From JBBRSD01 sp038245725 (GTDB taxonomy: Bacteria > Actinomycetota > Coriobacteriia > Anaerosomatales > JAAXUF01), in NCBI GenBank assembly GCA_038245725.1, contig JBBRSD010000001.1, positions 124,001-188,000 on the forward strand: DNA of 64,000 nucleotides, read 5' to 3'. This document shows, in pieces, positions 27,910 through 36,475 of the stretch (its first letter is position 1; each line of letters begins with the position of its first letter). The position numbers were made by a program, and so were the translations under genes. Below the pieces are notes generated by a model that was given only the letters and a program-made list of their open reading frames with translations, did no database searches and was not told where the DNA came from.

Positions 27910-29195
27910 ACAACAACCGGGCGACGCTCATCGACATCGTGCTCATCGGCGCGCTCGTCGTGCTCGCGGTCGTGACTATCTGGGGCCTGGCCGCCGAGAG
28001 CATCTCGCGGTGGGTTCCCATCGCAGGCCTTGTGGGCATCATCGCCGTCGCACTCTCGCTCGTGTTCGCGCGCTTCATGACGCGTCCGGACCACGTACGG
28101 GCGCTACAGTCGCACATGATCTTGAGCGTCGCCAACTCCGCGCTCGGCTATCTGCGCCAGGGCCTCAACCCGGAGAGCGCCCAAGCCGTCTGTCGCATCG
28201 TGCTCGCCGAGTCCGAAGCAGCAGCCGTCGCCATCACCGACACCGAGACGGTGCTGGGCTTCGCGGGAATCGGCCAGGACCACCACGAGGCGGGCGGGCC
28301 GATCATCACGCGAGCGACCCGCGAGTCAATCGAGACCGACGAACCCCGTGTGCTTGCGTCCAAGGAAGAGATCGGCTGCCCGCGCGAAGACTGCAAGCTC
28401 AACGCCGCCATCGTCGTGCCGCTCGAGATGCGCGGAGTGCCCGTCGGCACGCTCAAGTTCTACTACACCACACCGAGGTTGTTGAACGAGACCCAGATCG
28501 CGATGGCCGAAGGACTCGGGCAGGTGCTCTCGACCCAGCTCGAGCTCGCCGAACTCGAGGCGCAGACGGAGCTCGCGACGCGCATGGAGCTCAAGGCGCT
28601 CCAGGCGCAGATCAACCCGCATTTCCTCTTCAACACCATCAACACGATCGCCGCGCTCATACGGACCGATCCCAGCCGCGCTCGTGAACTACTCCGCGAG
28701 TTTGCGGCGTTCTATCGCCGCACGCTTGAGGCCGGCGACGAGCTTATCCCGCTCGAACTGGAACTCGAGCAGACTCACCGCTACCTCACTTTCGAGCTCG
28801 CGCGCTTCGGCGATCGCGTGATAGTCGCCGAGGATATCGCGCCGGAGATCCGCTCGCTGCTTGTGCCCGCGTTCATCGTTCAACCGCTCGTCGAGAACGC
28901 GATCGCCCACGGAATGCGTCCGAACGCGCCGCTCACCGTCTCGTTGACATCGTCTGTCCGCGACGACGGCAGCGTCTGCGTCTCCGTGAGTGATGATGGG
29001 GTCGGTATCCCCGCGGGCATGCTGGGCCACGTGCTCGAGGCCGGCTCGGCGAAGGGCCTCGGGATTGCGCTCAAGAATGTGGACGATAGACTGAAGGGGC
29101 ACTTCGGCCCGAACTCAGGTTTGGTCGTCGAGAGCGTCGAGGGAGTCGGCACGACCGTTACGCTCTTCATTGCGGGGCCAGCTCCAAGGATCTGA
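27906..29195 (+). CDS. LytS-family sensor histidine kinase
   Basis: 429 residues. Two N-terminal membrane helices (about 10-30 and 36-56) are followed by a GAF-like domain with a CPREDCKLN cysteine pair, then the His-kinase box LKALQAQINPHFLFNTINTI with the phosphorylated His, and an ATPase domain with PLVENAIAHGM and DDGVGIP. The GAF cysteines could sense redox or metal; this is a guess. It is coupled upstream to the GNAT gene and is followed by its LytTR partner after 14 bases. Confidence 0.92.
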   Translation: MNNNRATLIDIVLIGALVVLAVVTIWGLAAESISRWVPIAGLVGIIAVALSLVFARFMTRPDHVRALQSHMILSVANSALGYLRQGLNPESAQAVCRIVLAESEAAAVAITDTETVLGFAGIGQDHHEAGGPIITRATRESIETDEPRVLASKEEIGCPREDCKLNAAIVVPLEMRGVPVGTLKFYYTTPRLLNETQIAMAEGLGQVLSTQLELAELEAQTELATRMELKALQAQINPHFLFNTINTIAALIRTDPSRARELLREFAAFYRRTLEAGDELIPLELELEQTHRYLTFELARFGDRVIVAEDIAPEIRSLLVPAFIVQPLVENAIAHGMRPNAPLTVSLTSSVRDDGSVCVSVSDDGVGIPAGMLGHVLEAGSAKGLGIALKNVDDRLKGHFGPNSGLVVESVEGVGTTVTLFIAGPAPRI

Positions 29196-29209
29196 CGGAG
29201 GCTAGAGGA

Positions 29210-29920
29210 ATGCTCAAAGCACTGGTCGTCGATGACGAAGCGCCGGCACGCTCGGAGTTGCGCTACCTCCTCGGCGAGGCGGGCGGCGTCGAGGTCGTTG
29301 GCGAGGCGAGCAACACGATCGAGGCGTTGCAGCTCATCAAGGCAATCCCCTACGACGTCATCTTCCTCGACATCGACATGCCGGGCCTGTCCGGAGTCCA
29401 GCTCGCCGAGGTGCTCTCGGGACTGTCTCGGCCGCCCTCGATCATCTTCGTGACGGCTCACAGCGAGCATGCGGTCAAAGCCTTCGAGGTCAACGCGACA
29501 GACTACCTCGTCAAGCCCGTCGAGCTCGACCGGCTCAAAAACGCTATCGGTCGGCTGTTGCCAGCGGCGGAAGCGACGCCCTCGCGCGTCGAGCGCATCC
29601 CCGTCGAGAAGGCCGGCAAGAAGCTGCTCGTCAGCGTCGACGACATCCTATACGTGATGGCCAAGGACGACTACAGCTACCTCTACACCGCCGCCGACCG
29701 CTACCTGTCGACGATCTCGCTCGCGCAGCTCGAGGCCAAACTCGAGACCGCCGGCTTCTTCCGCATACACCGCCGCTACCTCGTCAACCTCGCGCGCGTC
29801 AAAGAGGTCGTCCCCATGTACGGCGGCACGCTCCTGCTGACACTGACCGACGACGCCGCCACGCAGATTCCCGTGTCGCGCCGCCGCGTGCCCGCGCTCA
29901 AGAAGGCGCTCGGCCTCTAA
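29210..29920 (+). CDS. LytTR-family response regulator
   Basis: 236 residues. Receiver domain with LVVDDEAPAR, the phosphorylated Asp in VIFLDIDMPG, and DYLVKPVEL; then a LytTR DNA-binding domain from about 128 with DDILYVMAKDDYSYLYT, FFRIHRRYLVNL and IPVSRRRVPALK. It should act with the upstream kinase. GAGGCTAGAGGA precedes the ATG. The regulated genes are unknown; the coupled TSUP permease is one candidate. Confidence 0.93.
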   Translation: MLKALVVDDEAPARSELRYLLGEAGGVEVVGEASNTIEALQLIKAIPYDVIFLDIDMPGLSGVQLAEVLSGLSRPPSIIFVTAHSEHAVKAFEVNATDYLVKPVELDRLKNAIGRLLPAAEATPSRVERIPVEKAGKKLLVSVDDILYVMAKDDYSYLYTAADRYLSTISLAQLEAKLETAGFFRIHRRYLVNLARVKEVVPMYGGTLLLTLTDDAATQIPVSRRRVPALKKALGL

Positions 29921-29921
29921 C

Positions 29922-30425
29922 GTGGGCGTCACGGCCGCGCGCCCAGTCGTGCGGGTGGGGCTGATCTCAGACACACACGGCGTGCTCGACCCACGCGTGC
30001 TCACCGCCTTCGCCGAGGAGGGCCCGCTCGCCGCGATCGTGCATGCCGGCGACATCGGGTCGCGGCCCGATGTCATCTGGGAGCTCGAAGCGATCGCGCC
30101 GGTGACCGCGGTGATGGGCAACTGCGATGTTGCGCTGCCCGGCATCGACCTGGGAGACATCGCGCGGCTTACCGTGGCCGGCATCCGCATTCTCGCGATC
30201 CACGACCTCGGCGATCTCGGGCCGATTCCGGCTGGCATCGGCGTGGTCGTGCGCGGTCACACCCACAGCCCGAGCGTGCGGTGGCACGGCGACGTGCTCG
30301 TGGTGAATCCCGGCTCGGCATCGCAGCGTCGCCGAGCGGCGAGCCGAAGTGTCGCGATCCTCGAGCTCGCCGAAGGACAGCTTCCGGCAGTGCGCATCGT
30401 CGAGTTGGACGATATCGCGCAGTAG
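29922..30425 (+). CDS. YfcE-family metallophosphoesterase
   Basis: 167 residues. Metal-binding motifs in order: GLISDTHG near residue 11, HAGDIGS, MGNCDV (usual GNCD), and VRGHTHSPSV near the end, followed by NPGSASQRR. This is the calcineurin-like phosphodiesterase family of E. coli YfcE. The physiological substrate is unknown. The GTG at 29922 is one base after the LytTR stop. Confidence 0.88.
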   Translation: MGVTAARPVVRVGLISDTHGVLDPRVLTAFAEEGPLAAIVHAGDIGSRPDVIWELEAIAPVTAVMGNCDVALPGIDLGDIARLTVAGIRILAIHDLGDLGPIPAGIGVVVRGHTHSPSVRWHGDVLVVNPGSASQRRRAASRSVAILELAEGQLPAVRIVELDDIAQ

Positions 30426-30449
30426 TCCGCGGTCGTCCGCGCGTCGCGG

Positions 30450-32108
30450 CTACTCCTCAGAGACGACTCCCGCAGCATCTTCGAGCGCGAGTGCGAATGC
30501 GGCGATCGTGTCGGCGCCAGCGTCCGGGAGTTCGACGTGCAGCACGCGCCGACCGGCCGCCGCGAGCGTCGCCAGGTCGCCTTCAGCCTGCGCGAGGTGC
30601 AGATCACGAAGCGTCCAGGTGCGGCCGGGAATCTCGACGTCGGCGTGGTCGCGCGTCGTGACCAGCACGAAGACACCTGTGTTGGGCCCGCCCTTGTGCA
30701 GCTGCCCGGTCGAGTGCAGGTAGCGCGGCCCCAGCTCGAGCGTGACCGCCGCACCGAGCGCCGCCGAGACGCGAGGCACCGCGCGCGTCAGCGGAGCCAG
30801 CAGCGCGGCATCGTCCGGCAGGTACGCAAGCACGCCGAGGAAGTCGCCGGTTTGCATCGCCGCAACCGCATGGCCGATCGCCGTGGCGACCGTGGTGTCC
30901 GAATGACCGGGAGCCGCAAGCGCGCCCGCGAACGTGAGGGCGACGCCGTCGGGCGTGGTGGTGTAGACGGGCGCTGGCGTGATCTCGCCAGCGAGCACCG
31001 CACTCGTGGCTGACTTGGCTGCAGCAACGTTGGGCTGCCCGAACGGGTTGACCTCGAGCAGTACGCCGACAAGCGCGATCGCGTGCTCCCAGCGCACGAA
31101 CTCGGCGCCGATGTCGTAGCGGTCGTGCAGCACGAGTTCGAGGACCGGCGCGTTCTCGGCGAGGCGGGTGATCCACTCGGCGAGTCGCTCGTCGTCGGCA
31201 AGTCGCACGACGACGATCGCGCGGTCGGGACCGTAGCCGGAGGGTAGGTCGCCTGCGAGGTCGACCACGGGCACGACGCCTTTGCCCTCCTTGCCGAGCG
31301 ATTCGGCCACGAGCTGCTCGACCCACAGGCCGAAGGTCGACAGAGACCCCGAGGTCACAAGCGTGAGCTTGTCTCGGCCGGTCGCGGCGTTATCTGCGAT
31401 GAAGGATGCGAGTTCGGCGGCGGGGTTCCATGCGATGGGGAGCGCGCACGACGTCTCCATCTCGGCGGCGCGCTCAAGCAGCAGCTCGGTGTCGATGCCG
31501 AGCAGCGTCGCCGGCACGAGCCCGAACGCCGTCAGCGCCGAGAAGCGCCCGCCGATCGACGCGATGCCGTGGAAGACCGCGCGGAACTCCTCCGCGACCG
31601 CGAGGGTCTCGAGTGAGGTGCTGGGGTCGGTGATGGCGATGAAGCGCTGGCCGGCGGCCTGACGGCCAAGTTCTTCGTCCGCCTCGGCGCGGAAGATCGC
31701 ATACAGCGACATCGGCTCGATGGTGCCGCCCGACTTGCTCGACACGATGTAGAGCGTCGTCGACGGTTCGAGGTTGGCGAGCACGGCGCAGACGCTCAGT
31801 GGCGCCGTAGTGTCGAGAACGTGCAGGTGGCGCGTGCAGTCATCGGCGAGGGTCTCGCCCATGACGAGCGTGGCAAGCGAGCTGCCGCCCATGGCCAGCA
31901 CGACGATGTCGGTCACGTTGCCTGCGAGCGCTTCAGCCAGACGCGCGTGGAACTCCGGCACGGGATTGCAGCACGTGGCGAGGTCGGTCCAGCCGAGGCT
32001 GTTCTCGGTCAGCGCTATGCCCTCGACGTCGCTCGCGAACAGCGCAGCGTCGCGCGCGCGAAGCCGGTCGATCGAGTTGGCCGAAGCGAGGCGGGAGAGA
32101 GCGTCCAT
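30450..32108 (-). CDS. pgi: Glucose-6-phosphate isomerase (transaldolase-fusion-type isomerase)
   Basis: 552 residues. Sugar-phosphate-binding SIS motifs are present: VLAMGGSSLA, SKSGGTIEP (serines for phosphate), GGRFSALTAFGLVPATLLGID, and the C-terminal LHKGGPNTGVFV. The wording GGRFSALTAFGLVP is that of the isomerase half of bifunctional transaldolase/glucose-6-phosphate isomerases, but no transaldolase domain is attached. It interconverts glucose-6-phosphate and fructose-6-phosphate. It stands alone, convergent with the YfcE-like gene. Confidence 0.88.
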   Translation of the reverse strand: MDALSRLASANSIDRLRARDAALFASDVEGIALTENSLGWTDLATCCNPVPEFHARLAEALAGNVTDIVVLAMGGSSLATLVMGETLADDCTRHLHVLDTTAPLSVCAVLANLEPSTTLYIVSSKSGGTIEPMSLYAIFRAEADEELGRQAAGQRFIAITDPSTSLETLAVAEEFRAVFHGIASIGGRFSALTAFGLVPATLLGIDTELLLERAAEMETSCALPIAWNPAAELASFIADNAATGRDKLTLVTSGSLSTFGLWVEQLVAESLGKEGKGVVPVVDLAGDLPSGYGPDRAIVVVRLADDERLAEWITRLAENAPVLELVLHDRYDIGAEFVRWEHAIALVGVLLEVNPFGQPNVAAAKSATSAVLAGEITPAPVYTTTPDGVALTFAGALAAPGHSDTTVATAIGHAVAAMQTGDFLGVLAYLPDDAALLAPLTRAVPRVSAALGAAVTLELGPRYLHSTGQLHKGGPNTGVFVLVTTRDHADVEIPGRTWTLRDLHLAQAEGDLATLAAAGRRVLHVELPDAGADTIAAFALALEDAAGVVSEE

Positions 32109-32149
32109 GCGTGTCCTTCCGAGTGTGTCGCCTGTTCGCAGGCTCAGAG

Positions 32150-33142
32150 CTATTGTGCCCGAGCGGAGACGTTGCTGTCGTCTGCTGCGGGCTCACTTTC
32201 AGTGCCGGCTGCCTCGAGCGGCGGCGCCGGCTCCGCGGAGGGCGCCAGCCGCGCGACCGCCAACCCGCCGGCCACGACCATCGCGCCACCGGCGAGCGTC
32301 CACGCGGTGAGCGCCTCGCCGAGAAACGCCGACGCGAAGAGCACGGCCGCGACCGGTTCGGTGTAGGTGAGGATCGCTGCATGATCGGTGCGCGTGCGGC
32401 GCAATCCGCCGAGGAAGATCACGCCCGCGAGCGCAGTGTGCACGAGCCCGAGCGTCGCAAGTGCTACGTACGAACTCGCGTGCGTCGGCCCCTGGCCGTG
32501 CGCGTACAGCCAGATCACGAACGGTAGCAGCAGCGCGCCCGCGACCGTGTACTCGACCGCCATGAGCGCGAGCCCGGTGATGCCGCGCAGGATCTTCTTG
32601 CTGCGCAGCAGCAGAGCCGCGTACGTGATCGCCGAGCAGAACGCCAGCACAGCGCCGAGAAGCTGCTTGCCACCGGCGACCGCGATCCCCTGCGGCGCGA
32701 GGATGACGACGATGCCCCCGAGCGCGAGCCCAAGTGGCAGCAACACCCGGCGGTCGAAGCGCTCGCCGGTCACGAACGGCGCGAGCGAGGCGACGAAGAC
32801 CGGCCCGGTGTAGCCGAGTAGCTCGGCGGTGGCGACGTTGGTCAGGTCGAGCGCCGAGAGGAAGAGCACCCAGTTCACGGTGAGCACGACGCCTTGCACG
32901 GCGACCTGCTTGAGCTTGGCGCGCGGCAGCCCGGTGACCTCACTCATGCGCCCCGTCGCGAGCATGAACGCAAAGATTCCGACCGCCGCGAAGAGGACGC
33001 GGTAGAAGACCTTGATGACGCTCGCACCGTCCGATGCGCGCAGGACCAGTGGGATGGTGCCCCAGATGACGCCAGCGATTGCGACGCGCGCCAGCCCGGT
33101 GAGGTTCTCTCGGCGGGCTGAGGTGTGGGTGGCTTCAGGCAT
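32150..33142 (-). CDS. EamA-family (DMT) transporter
   Basis: 330 residues with about ten hydrophobic helices in two EamA repeats. The first reads LARVAIAGVIWGTIPLVLRA and the second starts near LLGAVLAFCSAITYAALLL; the family-like LGYTGPVFVASLAPFVTGE and ILTYTEPVAAVLFASAFLGE are visible. Such carriers export or import amino acids and other small metabolites; the substrate is not readable. The C-terminal 30 residues are Ala/Pro/Glu-rich. The ATG at 33142 places the first helix near residue 15. Confidence 0.88.
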   Translation of the reverse strand: MPEATHTSARRENLTGLARVAIAGVIWGTIPLVLRASDGASVIKVFYRVLFAAVGIFAFMLATGRMSEVTGLPRAKLKQVAVQGVVLTVNWVLFLSALDLTNVATAELLGYTGPVFVASLAPFVTGERFDRRVLLPLGLALGGIVVILAPQGIAVAGGKQLLGAVLAFCSAITYAALLLRSKKILRGITGLALMAVEYTVAGALLLPFVIWLYAHGQGPTHASSYVALATLGLVHTALAGVIFLGGLRRTRTDHAAILTYTEPVAAVLFASAFLGEALTAWTLAGGAMVVAGGLAVARLAPSAEPAPPLEAAGTESEPAADDSNVSARAQ

Positions 33143-33268
33143 ACGGCGAGTGTAGCGGAAGGACGCCGCACGCTGGGGAGACCGCTGCAGTGCGACCATG
33201 TTACACATGGCAGTTACATCACGTGTGGTAAGCTTTGGGTGAGGGTCGAGTAACGCCGGAGGTCCATC

Positions 33269-33571
33269 ATGGCGCGCATGGTGCGAAAGCAGATCTGCAT
33301 AGACGAGGAGCTTGACCGCGCGCTGGCCGAGAAGGCGCATCGCCTCGGCGTGTCGCAAGGCGAAGTTGTTCGGGCAGCGCTGCGGCGCGACATCGAGGGA
33401 ATCGGTGACGCCGTGCTCGCGGCGCAGTGGCAACACGTGAAGCAGTTCCTCGACGAGAGAGCGGCTAAGGGGCCGCTGCCTGGAGGGCGTACATGGACGA
33501 GAGACGATGCGTATGACGACGACGATGGCTTCCCGCGCGGTATCGGGCGCGGCCATTCTTCTCGACAGTAA
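33269..33571 (+). CDS. Ribbon-helix-helix antitoxin of a PIN toxin pair
   Basis: 100 residues. RKQICIDEELDRALAEKAHRLGVSQGEVVRAALRRDI is a textbook ribbon-helix-helix (split here over residues 6-42). An acidic tail with DDAYDDDDGF would contact the toxin. GGAGG lies before the ATG. The upstream region 33200-33235 has two TTACA copies 13 bases apart and a TTAC.../...GTAA pair, a likely autorepression site. The toxin gene begins inside this gene. Confidence 0.82.
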   Translation: MARMVRKQICIDEELDRALAEKAHRLGVSQGEVVRAALRRDIEGIGDAVLAAQWQHVKQFLDERAAKGPLPGGRTWTRDDAYDDDDGFPRGIGRGHSSRQ

Positions 33572-33998
33572 CGTGTTGATCTACTCGGTCGATCGGGCCG
33601 AGCCGGAAAAAGGCCGGATCGCGCGCGATCTCCTTCACGAGCTCACGTTGTTGCGCCGCGCTTCGTGTTCGACGCAGACGCTTGGCGAGTTCTTCCAGAT
33701 CGCCACCCGGCGCATACCAACCCCACTGTCCGCGGAAGAGGCATCTGAGCTGGTGCGGACGTACAACGCTATCTGGCGGATGCAGCCGATCACCGTCCAC
33801 ACCATGCTCGAAGCGCTTCGCGGGCATATCCGCTACGGATTCCCGTACTGGGACGCGCAGCTGTGGGCGACAGCGCGGCTCAACGACATCTCGTTAATTC
33901 TGTCGGAGGACTTCTCCGATGGAAGCGAGTTCGAGGGCGTGCGGTTCGCAAACCCCTTCGCGGGGGGTTTCGACTTGGAAGCGGTCGCCAACCAGTGA
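33507..33998 (+). CDS. PIN-domain ribonuclease toxin (VapC-like)
   Basis: About 163 residues. Acidic PIN residues: ILLDSNVLIYSVD, the TLGEFFQIA glutamate, YWDAQLWATA and LSEDFSDG. Such enzymes cut tRNA or rRNA. It overlaps the antitoxin by about 65 bases; the ATG at 33507 is used, with ATGs at 33513 and 33525 as alternatives. The pairing of an RHH antitoxin with PIN toxin is common for VapBC. Confidence 0.82.
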   Translation: MRMTTTMASRAVSGAAILLDSNVLIYSVDRAEPEKGRIARDLLHELTLLRRASCSTQTLGEFFQIATRRIPTPLSAEEASELVRTYNAIWRMQPITVHTMLEALRGHIRYGFPYWDAQLWATARLNDISLILSEDFSDGSEFEGVRFANPFAGGFDLEAVANQ

Positions 33999-34007
33999 GT
34001 GCACGAA

Positions 34008-34027
34008 GGCCGCCCACCGGGACGGCC
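34008..34027. terminator. Hairpin between the PIN toxin and hypE
   Basis: GGCCGCCC pairs with GGACGGCC with one mismatch, between two convergent genes. It resembles the hairpin at 3836 (both contain GAAGGCCGCCC). It probably serves both strands. Confidence 0.5.
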
Positions 34028-34056
34028 GTCGGATGCGAAGCGTTGGTGGGGCGCGC

Positions 34057-35063
34057 TCAGCAGATGCGCGGCAGCTGCTCGCCCACGAGCATGTCCATGA
34101 CGCGCGTGGCGCCGAAGCTCGTCTTCACGTACACCTTGCCCTTGCCCTCTTCGACATTGCCGATGATGGCGGCCTGCTCGCCGTAGGGTGAGGCCTTCAT
34201 TGCGGCGAGTGCCGCTTCAGCCTGCTCGGCCGGTACGATGGCGACCATCTTGCCCTCGTTGGCGACCTGGAAGACGTCGTAGCCGAGCATCTCGGAGGCG
34301 CCTCGGACCTGCGGGTTCACTGGGACCGCAGTCTCGTCGACGGTGATGTTGACGGCCGATGCGGTCGCCATCTCGTTGAGTGTCGACGCGAGGCCACCAC
34401 GCGTGGGGTCGCGGAAACAGCGCGTATTCGGCGCCGCCGCGAGCACGTTGGCGATGAGGCGGTTGAGCGGTGCCGCGTCGGTCTCGATCGTCGTCTCGAA
34501 GGAGAGTCCTTCGCGCGTCGAGATGATCGCGATGCCGTGATCGCCGAGCGTGCCGGAGAGGACGACCTTGTCGCCCGGCTTGCAGTAGCTGCCGGAGAGA
34601 TCGACGCCGTCGGGCAGCGAGCCGATGCCCGCGGTGTTGATGAAGATGCCGTCGCCGTGGCCCTTCTCGACGACCTTCGTGTCACCGGTGACGATATGCA
34701 CGCCGGCCTCGCGGGCCGCGTCCTTCATCGAGATGAGCACGCGGCGCAGGTCCGCGATGGGAAAGCCCTCCTCGAGCACGAAGCCCACGGAGAGGTACAG
34801 CGGCGTGGCACCGCTCGTGGCGACGTCGTTGACGGTGCCGCACACTGCGAGCCGGCCGATGTCGCCGCCCGGGAAGAAGATCGGGTTCACCACGTACGTG
34901 TCGGTCGAGAACGCGACGCGCCCGGCCGGAAACTCGAGCGAGGCCGCGTCGTCGAGGCGCTTGAGCGCGTCGTCGTCGAAGTCAGGACGATACACTCTTC
35001 GATGAGCTCGCGCATCATCGTGCCACCCGAGCCGTGGGCGAGGAGGATCCGGTCTGCGTGCAT
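34057..35063 (-). CDS. hypE: Hydrogenase maturation protein HypE, apparent one-base frameshift near the N-terminus
   Basis: HypE dehydrates carbamoyl-HypE to the thiocyanate that supplies CN ligands to the [NiFe] site. The main frame (34057-34997) covers the family from YRPDFDDDALKRLDD to the C-terminal LPRIC, whose last Cys carries the cyanide. The N-terminal part HADRILLAHGSGGTMMRELIEE starts at the ATG at 35063 but is in another frame. A single extra G at about 34994/34995 would restore GAG-GTG-TAT and join both parts as LIEE-VYRPDF. So one base seems lost, by mutation or by sequence error. It begins four bases after hypD. Confidence 0.85.
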
Positions 35064-35067
35064 GGGC

Positions 35068-36168
35068 TTAAGCCTTCCCGTAGTCAGTGAAGCGGTAGTA
35101 AGCCGCGCAGCTACCTTCCGAGGAAACCATACACGGTCCGATGGGATGCTCTGGAGTGCAGCCCTTCGCGAAGAGCTTGCACTCGTAGGGCAGGATGACT
35201 CCGCGCAGAACGTCGCCGCACTGGCAGCCCTTGATCTGCTTAGGAGGCGGCGGCGAGACGGGCAGCTTCACGACAGCGTTGTACGCGTCGTACTCGGGAC
35301 GCAGGCCGAGGCCGGTTCCGGGGATGACGCCGATTCCGCGCCAGTCCGCATCGACCGGCTTGAAGTACTTCTCCACGAGCGCCCACGCCGTTGGGTTACC
35401 CGTGGCCGATACGCCGCGATGGTAGCCGATCTCGATCTCGGCGCGGCCTTCGTCGATCTGCTTGAGTAGCATGTAGATGCCCTGAAGCACGTCGACGGGC
35501 TCGAACCCGGTGATGACCCCGGGGATGTGGTACTCCTCGGCGATGAAACGGTACGGCTCCGAACCGATGATGGTCGACACGTGGCCCGGAAGGATGAACG
35601 CGTGGATCTGCACCTCGGGGTCGTTCGCGAGTGCCGCGAGCGCCAGCGGAACCGTCTTGTGCGCGGAGAAGACGCTGAAGTTGGTCAGGCCCTGCTCTTG
35701 CGCGCGGTGGATCGTCGCGGCGATGAGGGGGATCGTGGTCTCGAAGCCGACCGCGACGAAGACGACCTGTTTGTCGGGCTCCTTCTCGGCGAGTGCGAGC
35801 GCATCGAGAGGGGAGTAGACGATGCGGACGTCCCTACCGTCGGCCTTCTCTCGGGAAAGCGACGAGTAGCTGCCCGGGACCTTCATCATGTCGCCGAACG
35901 TGGTGACGATTGTGTCGTCCCGGCGGGCGAGTTCGATGGCGATGTCGATGTCCTCGTTCGCTGTGACGCAGACGGGACAACCGGGGCCCGAAAGGAGCGT
36001 GACGTTCTCGGGCATGACGGCCCTCAGGCCGTTCTTGGCGATCGCCACGGTGTGTGTGCCGCACACCTCCATGATCTTGACCTCACGGCCGATCCTGTCG
36101 GCAGTTGCCGCGATCGCGTCGATGAGGCCCCTGGCGATCTCGGGGTCTCGGAAGCCGGTGAGATCCAT
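35068..36168 (-). CDS. hypD: Hydrogenase maturation protein HypD
   Basis: 366 residues. HypD binds the Fe(CN)2CO fragment with HypC. CGTHTVAI near residue 37, GPGCPVCVT near 64, a central GFETTIPLIAATIH, and the C-terminal [4Fe-4S] cysteines (CKLFAKGC, GPCMVSSEGSCAAYYRF) are all present. The hypC stop lies four bases upstream. All catalytic cysteines are intact. Confidence 0.96.
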   Translation of the reverse strand: MDLTGFRDPEIARGLIDAIAATADRIGREVKIMEVCGTHTVAIAKNGLRAVMPENVTLLSGPGCPVCVTANEDIDIAIELARRDDTIVTTFGDMMKVPGSYSSLSREKADGRDVRIVYSPLDALALAEKEPDKQVVFVAVGFETTIPLIAATIHRAQEQGLTNFSVFSAHKTVPLALAALANDPEVQIHAFILPGHVSTIIGSEPYRFIAEEYHIPGVITGFEPVDVLQGIYMLLKQIDEGRAEIEIGYHRGVSATGNPTAWALVEKYFKPVDADWRGIGVIPGTGLGLRPEYDAYNAVVKLPVSPPPPKQIKGCQCGDVLRGVILPYECKLFAKGCTPEHPIGPCMVSSEGSCAAYYRFTDYGKA

Positions 36169-36172
36169 CGAC

Positions 36173-36427
36173 TTACGCCTCCTCGAGCACGTTAAGGCCG
36201 GCTTCCTCCTCGAAGAAGGGGATCTCCTTGAGCATTTGCAGGGTCTCGTTGGCGACGTCCTCTTCGATTACCTGGAGCGCGAAACCGGCGTGGACGAGGA
36301 CATAGTCCCCGATAACCGCTTCCGGAACGAGATCGAGCGAGACCTTGCGGGTTACGCCCATGATGTCGACGGTTGCCATGTGGCCCTCATCAATCGTCGT
36401 CACGCGCGCGGGGATTGCTAGACACAT
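36173..36427 (-). CDS. hypC: Hydrogenase maturation chaperone HypC
   Basis: 84 residues beginning MCLAIPARV, the HypC signature, with the N-terminal cysteine (C2 after Met) that binds the iron fragment. GVTRKVSLDLVP and DYVLVHAGFALQVI follow. It carries the Fe(CN)2CO group from HypD to the hydrogenase large subunit. It lies 47 bases after hypF and 4 before hypD. Confidence 0.96.
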   Translation of the reverse strand: MCLAIPARVTTIDEGHMATVDIMGVTRKVSLDLVPEAVIGDYVLVHAGFALQVIEEDVANETLQMLKEIPFFEEEAGLNVLEEA

Positions 36428-36475
36428 AGGCCTTGGCCCTTCTGTAATCGAATGATGTAGGCGTTTCCTACTTCA

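Noticed and set aside
34057..34997. A complete hypE from the GTG at 34997
   Set aside because: It would lack the HGSGG N-terminus, which is encoded just upstream in another frame at a natural start after hypD.
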